Positions 22,242-28,677 of a stretch of DNA of 28,677 bases are shown in pieces. A model generated the notes under the pieces. The model was not told the DNA's origin. It did not search any database and saw only the letters and a program-made list of their open reading frames with translations. Made by a program: the position numbers and the translations under genes. The stretch's first letter is position 1. Each line of letters begins with the position of its first letter. The DNA is from an uncultured Eubacteriales bacterium (GTDB lineage Bacteria > Bacillota > Clostridia > Christensenellales > CAG-138), in NCBI GenBank assembly GCA_900542615.1, contig UQOG01000014.1, positions 1-28,677 of the forward strand, written 5' to 3'.

Positions 22242-23840
22242 ATGAAACGATGGAAGCGGGGCGCGGCCATGCTGCTGTGCCTGTGTATGATGACGGCGCT
22301 GTTGGCCGGCTGCGGCCGCGGCCGCAGCGGCGAGAGCACTGCGTCGGTGGTGATGACCGGCAGCGTGTCCACGGTGGACCCGGCCTATGCCGCCACACCG
22401 GCGGAGCGCACCCTGGTGCTGCACCTGTTCGACAACCTGTACCGCTGGACGGCGGAGGGCGCGGTGCCCGCAGCGGCCCACGCCTACGACTGCACGGACA
22501 ATGAGGACGGCACACAGACGTACACGTTCCACCTGCGGCGCGACGGCAAGTGGTCCGACGGCAGCGACGTGACGGCGGCGGATTTCGTGTACGCCTGGCG
22601 GCGGCTGGTATCGCCGGAGACGGACAGCCAGGAGGCGGAGATCCTGTCCATGGTGGCGGGCTATGAGGACGCCCACGCGGGCGACCCGGAGGCGCTGGGC
22701 GTATACGCCGAGGACGAGCACACCTTCGTGGTGACGCTGAGCACGATGTGCCCGTACTTTGTGGACGCGGTGTGCACAGCGGCGGCCACCATGCCGGTGC
22801 AGCAGAAGGCTGTGGAAGGCGGCGAGGGCTGGAGCGCCAGCCGGACGTGGTTCGTGGGCAACGGGCCGTACCGCCGCACCGGCGACTGGAGCGACAGTCT
22901 CTTCGCCACGCTGGTGAAGCAGGAGGACCACTATAACGCGCGGCAGGTGCGCGCGGACCGGATCGAGATCCGGTTCAAAAGCGCGGCGGAGGCCGCCAAG
23001 GACGCGGGCACCGCAGACGCGGTCATCGGCGCAGCAGGAGAGGACGGCACCTACGGCGGCAGCAGCACCGTGGGCGTGCTGCTCATCAACCAGATGGCCA
23101 CCAACATGGACCGGACGGAGCTGCGGCAGGCCATGAGTCTGGTCATCGACCGGGATGCGGCGGCCGGCGCTCTGGGCGCGGACTATGCCGCCGCGGAGGG
23201 GTTGGTGCCCCACGGCATACGCACCGCCGGGGGCGAGGAGTTCCGGGCGGTCAACGGCGCGGTGATCGACTGCGAGGCGGATACCTACACGGACCGGTGC
23301 AGTCAGGCGCTGGAGCTGATGACGCAGGCGGGCCTGCGGCGGCCGGAGGCGCTGATAAGCCTGGGGACGGTGACGCTGCTGTACCGGAATACGCCGGCGC
23401 AGACGGCGCTGGCCCAGCGGCTGCAGAAGGTGTGGCAGGAAAAACTGGGACTGAGCGTGACCCTACAGGGTGAGGATGCGGAGACGTATCAGCAGCTGCT
23501 CAGCAGCGGCGCGTTCACCCTGGCCCTGACGGAGCTGGACGCGCTGTACAACGATGCATCAGCCTATCTGGACCTGTGGCGCAGCGGCGACACGCGGAAC
23601 TACGCACTGATCTACATGAACGCCTATAACATTCTGATGCGGGTGGCGGCGGCCAGCACCTCCGCCGAGGCGCGGGACGCCTATTTGAAGGATGCGGAGT
23701 GGCTGCTGCTGGACACGGCCAACGTGATACCGCTGTATGAGAAGGAGCAGGCCTACGCCCTGCGCGGCGATGTGACCGGCGTGGTGTCCGACGGCATGGG
23801 TGCGTGGTACTTCGGCGCACTGTGGCGCGCGGAGCAATAA
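22242..23840 (+). CDS. Peptide/oligopeptide-type ABC substrate-binding lipoprotein (DppA/OppA family)
   Basis: The 532-residue lipoprotein is an extracytoplasmic receptor of the SBP_bac_5 family, which binds peptides, nickel complexes or oligosaccharides. MKRWKRGAA and a hydrophobic stretch end in the lipobox LLAGC with Cys24. The mature part has the family opening VSTVDPAYAATPAERTLVLHLFDNLYR, then TYTFHLRRDGKWSDGSDVTAADFVYAWRRLV (the Pfam core) and a GNGPYR motif. GGAGG (22230-22234) is 7 bases ahead of the ATG; a longer frame reaching back into asd is rejected. No permease or ATPase genes follow, so it is an orphan receptor or its partners are elsewhere. Tyrosine codons are 15 TAC and 9 TAT, unlike asd. 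Confidence 0.9.
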   Translation: MKRWKRGAAMLLCLCMMTALLAGCGRGRSGESTASVVMTGSVSTVDPAYAATPAERTLVLHLFDNLYRWTAEGAVPAAAHAYDCTDNEDGTQTYTFHLRRDGKWSDGSDVTAADFVYAWRRLVSPETDSQEAEILSMVAGYEDAHAGDPEALGVYAEDEHTFVVTLSTMCPYFVDAVCTAAATMPVQQKAVEGGEGWSASRTWFVGNGPYRRTGDWSDSLFATLVKQEDHYNARQVRADRIEIRFKSAAEAAKDAGTADAVIGAAGEDGTYGGSSTVGVLLINQMATNMDRTELRQAMSLVIDRDAAAGALGADYAAAEGLVPHGIRTAGGEEFRAVNGAVIDCEADTYTDRCSQALELMTQAGLRRPEALISLGTVTLLYRNTPAQTALAQRLQKVWQEKLGLSVTLQGEDAETYQQLLSSGAFTLALTELDALYNDASAYLDLWRSGDTRNYALIYMNAYNILMRVAAASTSAEARDAYLKDAEWLLLDTANVIPLYEKEQAYALRGDVTGVVSDGMGAWYFGALWRAEQ

Positions 23841-23942
23841 GTGAAAAACGCCCGGACCAACAGGTGTTAAACGCCTGCCCGCTATACTGTACAGAGAAAG
23901 CGCATATTTCCGGCCCCACAGCAGAGAGGAGCGATCATACTA

Positions 23943-25127
23943 ATGATAGAAAAAGCTGAGGTCACAGCACTTTTGCAGCAGCTCACCGCCATTAAGAGTG
24001 CGTATTTCCACGAGGACGAGATCATGGCCTTTGCCAGAGACTGGCTGTGCCGGCAGGGACTGCCCGCACAGCTGCACGAATACCACGATGCCAAGGTCAC
24101 AGATTTCCATGGAAAAAATGTCATCGCCGTTATCGACGGCGGCAGACCCGGACCGGTCATCTGCCTGAACGGCCATCTGGACACCGTGCAGCTGTGCGGC
24201 GGTTGGACCCGCGATCCCTACGGCGAGCTGGACGGCAACAGGCTCTATGGTGTGGGCGCGCTGGACATGAAATCCGGCTGCGCCGCGCTGATGGTCACGG
24301 CTGCCCGCTTCGCCGCCGCCCACAAGACCTTCGCCGGGAAGATCAAGCTGGCGCTGGTCTCTGACGAGGAGGGCCCCTACGGCCTGGGCACCAATGCCCT
24401 CATTGAGGACGGCTATCTCTCTGACGTGGACTTCTCCATCATCACCGAGCCCAGCGCCGGCTTTGACGGCAAGCCCTTCCCCGATGTCTGCCTGGGCGCC
24501 CGGGGCGGCTATGGTCTGGAGATCCGCTTCTACGGAAAGTCCGCCCACGCAGCCAACCCGGAAAAGGGCCACAGCGCCCTGCTGGACGCGGCCAAGGTGG
24601 CGCAGGCCCTGGAGCAGGTGGACTATGTTGAGGACCCGCACCTGGGCAAGGGCACCTGCTGTGTGGTGGGCATCAACGCCGACGGCGGCGCGTGCAGCGT
24701 GCCGGACTTCGCCGTGCTCCGCCTGTTCTGGCACATCGTGGTGGGCGAAAGCCCGGACACCATCGTCCGCGAGATCGAAAAGGCCGTGCAGCGCGCCGGT
24801 ATCACCGGCCGGTATGAGATCTGCTTCCGCGAAGCACCGTCTGAGGGCTCCCGGGGCTTCATGCCCTACACCGTCCCCCAGGACGAACCCATGACCGTCT
24901 CCCTGCTGGAGTCCATCCGCAAGGTCACCGGCAAGGAACCCACCATCTCCTACTTCGCCAGCATCGGCGACTTCAACTACCTGGGCACACGGCTGGGCGC
25001 GCCGGCCATCATCTTCGGCGCCGACGGCGAGAACTATCACAGCAGCGACGAATACGTCCTGATGGACTCCGTCCACCAGACCGCCGAGGCCGTTTACGAC
25101 TTCCTGGAGAAAACACTGCTGCCCTGA
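23943..25127 (+). CDS. M20-family metallopeptidase (ArgE/DapE/YgeY-like)
   Basis: This 394-residue zinc-dependent amidohydrolase is of the aminoacylase-1/peptidase T group. The metal and catalytic set is complete: His78 and Asp80 in LNGHLDTV, Asp108 in GVGALDMKSG, the catalytic pair Glu142-Glu143 in VSDEEGP, Glu169 in IITEPS, and the last His in ENYHSSDEYV. The dimerisation/lid domain lies between, beginning with RFYGKSAHAANPEKGHSAL. The ATG at 23943 follows GAGAGGAG by about 12 bases, and AGGAGGACGAC-like strength is absent. It sits directly behind a peptide-type binding protein, so a peptide or acylated amino acid is a plausible substrate. A strong terminator follows the stop. Confidence 0.92.
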   Translation: MIEKAEVTALLQQLTAIKSAYFHEDEIMAFARDWLCRQGLPAQLHEYHDAKVTDFHGKNVIAVIDGGRPGPVICLNGHLDTVQLCGGWTRDPYGELDGNRLYGVGALDMKSGCAALMVTAARFAAAHKTFAGKIKLALVSDEEGPYGLGTNALIEDGYLSDVDFSIITEPSAGFDGKPFPDVCLGARGGYGLEIRFYGKSAHAANPEKGHSALLDAAKVAQALEQVDYVEDPHLGKGTCCVVGINADGGACSVPDFAVLRLFWHIVVGESPDTIVREIEKAVQRAGITGRYEICFREAPSEGSRGFMPYTVPQDEPMTVSLLESIRKVTGKEPTISYFASIGDFNYLGTRLGAPAIIFGADGENYHSSDEYVLMDSVHQTAEAVYDFLEKTLLP

Positions 25128-25136
25128 GCAAGCAAA

Positions 25137-25173
25137 ACCACCCCCGGCGAGGAGCCGGGGGTGGTCTGTTTTT
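25137..25173 (+). terminator. Terminator after the M20 peptidase gene
   Basis: ACCACCCCCGGC (25137-25148), loop GAGGA, GCCGGGGGTGGT (25154-25165), then CTGTTTTT. A 12-bp perfect stem and a T-run make this a strong intrinsic terminator. Confidence 0.93.
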
Positions 25174-25313
25174 CAGAAGGTCATCTCCAGCCCGCATTTC
25201 AGCTGATGCAGCCTGTCGCCCAGGACCGTCTCCATCACGCCGTAGGCCCTCTCCCGGGTGTAGCGGCGGCGCAGGCGTACCGCACGGCCAATTCCACTCT
25301 TGCGCTCTGCCAT
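25173..25313 (-). CDS. Possible small basic protein of 46 residues
   Basis: A minus-strand frame starts at ATG 25313-25311 and ends with TGA at 25175-25173. The product begins MAERKSGIGRAVRLRRRYTRER and ends GLEMTF; it is strongly basic in the first half and hydrophobic-helical in the second. I do not recognise it. No ribosome site precedes the ATG, and the candidate promoter of the next gene overlaps its 5' end, both of which argue against it. It may instead be a decayed fragment or chance frame in GC-rich DNA. Confidence 0.25.
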   Translation of the reverse strand: MAERKSGIGRAVRLRRRYTRERAYGVMETVLGDRLHQLKCGLEMTF

Positions 25314-25328
25314 TTTTCACGGTAAAAT
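25300..25328 (+). promoter_or_regulatory. Candidate promoter of the aldo-keto reductase gene
   Basis: TTGCGC (25300-25305), 17 bases, TAAAAT (25323-25328), 27 bases before the ATG. It is the best pair in the gap that follows the M20 terminator. Confidence 0.45.
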
Positions 25329-25355
25329 AGCACCACAAAAAAGGAGGGCAATGCC

Positions 25356-26546
25356 ATGATCTATCGTGATTTTCAGGACCTGCATCTGTCCCTGCTGGGC
25401 TTCGGCACCATGCGCCTGCCCACCACGGTGGACGGCGCCATCGACGAGGACACCACCCAGGCGATGGTGGACTATGCGCTGGCCCACGGCGTCAATTATT
25501 TCGACACCGCCTGGCCCTATATGCAAAATCTGTCCGAGACGGTGGTGGGCCGCTGCCTGAAAAAGCATCCCCGCGACAGCTTCTACCTGGCCACCAAATA
25601 CCCCGGCCATATGCTCACCTGCGACCCGGACCCGGCGGGCACTTTTGCCCAGCAGCTGGAGAAATGTCAGGTGGACTACTTCGATTTCTACCTGCTGCAC
25701 AATGTCTATGAAAACGACGTGGATATCTACACCGACCCCCAGTGGGGCATCATCGACTACTTTGTGGAACAGAAGCGTCTGGGCCGTATCAAGCACCTGG
25801 GCTTTTCCACCCACGCGGACCTTCCCTGCCTCACCGCTTTTCTGGAGCGCTATGGCAAGGAGATGGAGTTCTGTCAGATCCAGCTGAACTATCTGGACTG
25901 GACCATCCAGCGGGCCAGGGAGAAATACGAGTTGCTGGAAAAGCACCATATCCCCGTCTGGGTCATGGAGCCGGTCCGCGGCGGCAAGCTGGCCGCCCTG
26001 GATGCCGACAGTGAACAGCAGCTCCACGCCCTTCGCCCCAACGCCAGCATCGCCTCCTTCGGCTTCCGCTGGCTCCAGGGACTGGATAACGTCCACATGG
26101 TCCTCTCCGGTATGTCCGACATGGCGCAGATGGCGGATAACGTGGCCACCTTTGAGCATCTTGACCCCCTCTCCCCCGCTGAGGAGGCGATCCTCTTTGC
26201 TGCGGCGGATAAGATGAAGAATTCCATCCCCTGCACTGCCTGCCGCTACTGCTGTGACGGCTGTCCCCAGCAGCTGGATATCCCGGACCTGCTGCACAAG
26301 TACAACCAGCTCCGCACCGGCAGCGGCGGCACCATCAAAATGCAGCTGGACGCGCTGCCCAAGGACAAGTGGCCCCACGCCTGTCTGGGCTGCGGTGCCT
26401 GCGCCGCTGTCTGTCCCCAGAAGATCGACATCCCCGGCCAGCTGGCCGCCTTTGCCGCCGAGCTGGACAAGCTGCCCGACTGGGTGGAGGTCTGCCGCCA
26501 GCGGGCGGAGGCCGAGGCGCGGGAGCGCGCCTCCCGCAGGCTGTAA
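25356..26546 (+). CDS. Aldo-keto reductase with C-terminal 4Fe-4S ferredoxin-like domain
   Basis: The 396-residue protein has two parts. Residues about 1-285 are an aldo/keto reductase barrel with GFGTMRLP (15-22), Asp50 and Tyr55 in FDTAWPYM, Lys81 in ATKYP, and HLGFSTHAD. The C-terminal part carries two cysteine clusters, CTACRYCCDGCPQ (Cys293, 296, 299/300, 303) and CLGCGACAAVCPQ (Cys343, 346, 349, 353), so iron-sulfur centres are expected. Such fused proteins are common in anaerobes and likely link NAD(P)H chemistry to an Fe-S electron partner, but no substrate is known. AAGGAGGG (25341-25348) lies seven bases ahead of the ATG at 25356; an ATG five bases earlier runs into a stop at once. 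It is convergent with nptA across a shared terminator. Confidence 0.92.
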   Translation: MIYRDFQDLHLSLLGFGTMRLPTTVDGAIDEDTTQAMVDYALAHGVNYFDTAWPYMQNLSETVVGRCLKKHPRDSFYLATKYPGHMLTCDPDPAGTFAQQLEKCQVDYFDFYLLHNVYENDVDIYTDPQWGIIDYFVEQKRLGRIKHLGFSTHADLPCLTAFLERYGKEMEFCQIQLNYLDWTIQRAREKYELLEKHHIPVWVMEPVRGGKLAALDADSEQQLHALRPNASIASFGFRWLQGLDNVHMVLSGMSDMAQMADNVATFEHLDPLSPAEEAILFAAADKMKNSIPCTACRYCCDGCPQQLDIPDLLHKYNQLRTGSGGTIKMQLDALPKDKWPHACLGCGACAAVCPQKIDIPGQLAAFAAELDKLPDWVEVCRQRAEAEARERASRRL

Positions 26547-26557
26547 GCGCATAAGAA

Positions 26558-26590
26558 GAAGTCCCTCCCGGCGGGAGGGACTTCGTTTAT
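26558..26590. terminator. Bidirectional terminator between the aldo-keto reductase and Na/Pi genes
   Basis: GAAGTCCCTCCC (26558-26569), loop GGC, GGGAGGGACTTC (26573-26584), a 12-bp stem. GTTTATTT follows on the plus strand and TTCTT on the minus strand, so it serves the two convergent genes. Confidence 0.9.
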
Positions 26591-28336
26591 TTACACCTGA
26601 TATTTCGCCGCGCAGTGCCGGTATTGCTCCCGGAAGTCCGGGTCCTGATGCCGTGCCGCATCCAGTGTGGCGTGCATATTCAGGTCGTGGTGGGCGGCGT
26701 CGATCACGCACCCGGCGATATTGGAGCAGTGGTCCGAGGTACGCTCCAGATCCGTCAGCAGGTCGGACCAGACAAAGCCTGCCTCGATGCTGCACTGGCC
26801 TTGCTGCATCCGCAGGATATGCCGGGTACGCAGCTGCTCCTTCAGATCGTCGATGACCTGCTCCAGCGGCTCCACCTGCCGGGCGGCGGTCATATCCTGC
26901 TGTCGGAAGGCGTCCAGCGCCCGCATGAGGATATCGTTGACCGCGGCGGACAGCACGCTCAGCTCCCGCTTCGCCTCGTCGCTGAAGGCCAGCCCCTTCT
27001 CCCGCAGCTCCTCCGCCGACTCCAGCACGTTCACCGCATGGTCGGAGATACGCTCAAAATCGCCGATGGCCTTCAGCAGCTCCGCGGACTCCTCACTCTC
27101 CTGCTCACCCAGCTTCTGGGCGCTGAGCTTTACCAGATAGGTGCCCAGCACGTCCTCGTAGTGGTCGCAGCGGCTCTCATCCTCCCGGATGGAGGAGGCC
27201 AGCGCTTCGGTGTAGTGGTCAAAGCTCCGCAGGGCGTTTTGCAGCGCCCGCACGGCAACCTCCGCCATCTCGCAGGTGACGACCCGGCAGCGCTCCAGCG
27301 CCACGGCCGGTGTGGTCAGCAGGCGCTGGTCCAGCTCCACCGTTTTATCGGCCGCGTGGGCCTTATCCGGCACCAGGCGGATAGCCAACTTCTCCAGCAG
27401 GTCGCCGCAGGGCAGCAGTATGGCCGTACACAGGATATTGAACACCGAGTGGGCCACAGCGATACCCGCCATAGACGCCGCCTTGTTCAGCAGTACCGGG
27501 GCAAAGATGGCCTTGACGATGCAGAACACCGTCAGCAGCACCGCCACGCCGATCACATTGAACATCAGATGCACCACGGCCGCCCGCTTGGCGTTTTTGT
27601 TGGTGCCGACGCAGGAGATCAGCGCCGTGACGCAGGTACCGATGTTCTGGCCCATGATAATGGGCACCGCGGCGGCGTAGCTGACCTGGCCGGTAGAGGC
27701 CAGCGCCTGCAAAATACCCACCGAGGCGGAGGACGACTGGATGATCGCCGTCAGCACCGCGCCCACCAGCACGCCCAGCAGCGGGTTTGTAAAGGCCAAA
27801 AACAGCTCTGCAAACCCCGGCACGTCCTTCAGCCCCGCCACAGCGGCGCTCATGGTGTCCATGCCGAACATCAGCGTGGCAAAGCCAAGCAGAATGGAGC
27901 CGGTCTCCTTTTTCCGGCTGTCCTTGCAGAACATATAGAAAATGATGCCGATCAGCGCCAGCACCGGCGTAAAGGCGGTGGGCTTCAGCAGCTGCAGCCA
28001 CACGCTGCCGCCGTCGATCCCCGCCAGGCTCAGCAGCCAGGCCGTCACCGTGGTGCCCACGTTGGCGCCCATGATAACATTGATAGCCTGCCGCAGGGTC
28101 ATCAGCCCGGAGTTCACGAAGCCCACCACCATGACGGTGGTGGCCGATGAGCTCTGAATGATGGCGGTGATGCCCAGTCCGGTCAGGAAACCGGCGAATA
28201 CGTTGCTGGTCATTTTATCCAGCAGCGTCCGCAGCTTGCCGCCGGCCCGGCGCTCCAGCGCCTGGCCCATGAAATTCATGCCGAACAGAAACAGGCACAG
28301 CCCGCCCAGCATGGTCAGCGCATGAAAAATATCCAT
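26591..28336 (-). CDS. Na/phosphate cotransporter family protein with PhoU-like domain
   Basis: The 581-residue membrane protein has two parts. The N-terminal 330 residues are a NptA/PNaS transporter: two inverted halves, each with the QSSS signature, at Gln61 (IIQSSSATTVMV) and Gln200 (IIQSSSASVGIL), plus GANVGTTVTAW and GQNIGTCVTAL. The C-terminal part, from about 345 to 570, is helical and PhoU-like, with DFERISDHAVNV and DLERTSDHCSN repeats and conserved acids that may bind metal or phosphate. The family moves phosphate with sodium, and the PhoU half may gate it. The start is the ATG at 28336, followed by DIFHALTML; GAGGG about 8 bases upstream is a modest ribosome site. The gene shares a terminator with the convergent gene. 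Confidence 0.93.
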   Translation of the reverse strand: MDIFHALTMLGGLCLFLFGMNFMGQALERRAGGKLRTLLDKMTSNVFAGFLTGLGITAIIQSSSATTVMVVGFVNSGLMTLRQAINVIMGANVGTTVTAWLLSLAGIDGGSVWLQLLKPTAFTPVLALIGIIFYMFCKDSRKKETGSILLGFATLMFGMDTMSAAVAGLKDVPGFAELFLAFTNPLLGVLVGAVLTAIIQSSSASVGILQALASTGQVSYAAAVPIIMGQNIGTCVTALISCVGTNKNAKRAAVVHLMFNVIGVAVLLTVFCIVKAIFAPVLLNKAASMAGIAVAHSVFNILCTAILLPCGDLLEKLAIRLVPDKAHAADKTVELDQRLLTTPAVALERCRVVTCEMAEVAVRALQNALRSFDHYTEALASSIREDESRCDHYEDVLGTYLVKLSAQKLGEQESEESAELLKAIGDFERISDHAVNVLESAEELREKGLAFSDEAKRELSVLSAAVNDILMRALDAFRQQDMTAARQVEPLEQVIDDLKEQLRTRHILRMQQGQCSIEAGFVWSDLLTDLERTSDHCSNIAGCVIDAAHHDLNMHATLDAARHQDPDFREQYRHCAAKYQV

Positions 28337-28381
28337 TTTCTTTCCCTCAACTTTACATTTTCTCAGATGTCACCTTATTGT

Positions 28382-28410
28382 CCATCTACATTGTACGGTA
28401 TAAATGTCAA
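28382..28410 (-). promoter_or_regulatory. Possible promoter of the Na/Pi gene
   Basis: TTGACA is present on the minus strand (28410-28405), but the best -10 candidate, TAGATG at 16 bases spacing, matches only three of six consensus positions. A promoter in this 116-base gap is expected because the upstream gene ends in a terminator. Confidence 0.3.
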
Positions 28411-28451
28411 GTTCGCAGGCCATCTTTTGTAAAATCCATGTAAAACAGCGC

Positions 28452-28485
28452 AAAAAAGAAGCACCCGCGCGGGTGCTTCTTTTTT
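28452..28485. terminator. Perfectly symmetrical terminator upstream of nptA
   Basis: AAAAAAGAAGCACCCGC (28452-28468) and its exact reverse complement (28469-28485) form a 17-bp palindrome with T-runs on both strands. It closes the permease gene on the minus strand and blocks reading in the other direction as well. Confidence 0.92.
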
Positions 28486-28494
28486 ATGCTTCTT

Positions 28495-28677
28495 TTACCG
28501 CTGGCCCTTGTCGTAGGGGATACCCTCCGCCTTGGGTGCGCGGGATTTCTTGGAGGTGAAGGCCAGCACCACCAGCGTGATCAGGTACGGCAGCATACGG
28601 TACACGTGGGAGCTGATGCCGATCTCCGCCAGCCAATACACACCGTCGCCGTTGATGTCCAGGCTGGAGTACGCCGC
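28495..28677 (-). CDS. Nucleoside-type ABC transporter permease, C-terminal 60 residues (rest outside window)
   Basis: A minus-strand frame ends at TAA 28497-28495 and runs off the window edge. Its last residues include YRMLPYLITLVVLAF, a membrane helix, and the tail SKKSRAPKAEGIPYDKGQR. This tail is characteristic of the second permease of BmpA/NupNOPQ-type importers for nucleosides and related purine compounds. The ATPase, the other permease and the BmpA lipoprotein would be expected beyond the window. The family call rests on the C-terminal tail alone. Confidence 0.8.
   Translation of the reverse strand, partial: AAYSSLDINGDGVYWLAEIGISSHVYRMLPYLITLVVLAFTSKKSRAPKAEGIPYDKGQR

Noticed and set aside
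900..22260. Genomic island with mobile-element borders
   Set aside because: Both borders were searched by eye for integrase genes, inverted repeats, target duplications or a tRNA attachment site; none was found. The tRNA-Glu lies in the interior.
26615..28150. 511-codon plus-strand frame opposite the Na/Pi gene
   Set aside because: It is dominated by Gln, His and Arg, with no motif or ribosome site, and is antisense to a well-recognised transporter.
1..28677. CRISPR arrays, rRNA genes, insertion sequences
   Set aside because: No regularly spaced repeats, no rRNA-like sequence and no transposase motifs were seen.

Overview
The window is high-GC bacterial DNA of the class Clostridia. The evidence is an Rnf complex, a PPi-type phosphofructokinase, a PadR/DUF2812 pair, a PheB-type ACT protein next to threonine genes, a BmpA/Nup-type permease tail, and strong Shine-Dalgarno (SD) sites. 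It does not read as one continuous genome segment. A short left arm (1 to about 935) and a right arm (about 22,190 to 28,677) prefer TAC for tyrosine. The 21-kb middle strongly prefers TAT. The left boundary falls inside an open reading frame that joins rnfA in frame to an ABC permease. The right boundary lies in the asd/SBP intergenic region. No integrase, transposase or att site is visible at either boundary, so an assembly join is at least as likely as a real insertion.

Layout. (1) 1-935: 3' end of rnfE and a truncated rnfA. (2) 936-3562: an SsuCBA/TauCBA-like ABC importer (permease, ATPase, lipoprotein SBP). (3) 3666-5850: a membrane sensor kinase and a NarL-type response regulator. (4) 5869-13289: a tightly packed run of sugar genes, namely NagB-like deaminase/isomerase, NagA-like deacetylase, class II aldolase, TIM-like isomerase, LarA-like nickel-pincer epimerase, PPi-type phosphofructokinase and a TSUP (TauE/SafE) exporter. 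(5) 13711-13887: tRNA-Glu(CTC) with promoter and terminator, minus strand. (6) 13894-15132: a GT4 glycosyltransferase, minus strand. (7) 15199-16127: PadR regulator plus DUF2812 membrane protein behind a promoter with palindromic operators. (8) 16574-22149: pheB-thrC divergent from hom-lysC-asd, the aspartate-to-threonine route without a visible homoserine kinase. (9) 22242-28677: peptide-type SBP, M20 peptidase, Fe-S aldo-keto reductase, Na/Pi cotransporter, and the C-terminus of a nucleoside-type ABC permease.

The most interesting part is regions 2-4. Taken literally, the enzymes form a line from N-acetylglucosamine 6-phosphate to triose phosphate (NagA, NagB, PFK, aldolase, TIM). However, no sugar kinase or PTS is present, the importer is of the sulfonate/taurine type, the last gene is a sulfite/organosulfonate-type exporter, and the NagB-like and TIM-like proteins have altered phosphate-contact segments. 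One inference is a pathway for an amino sugar whose C6 carries a phosphate-like acidic group such as sulfonate. The LarA-like epimerase has no obvious place in the ordinary route, which supports a non-standard substrate. This is a hypothesis from gene content and motifs, not a demonstrated function.
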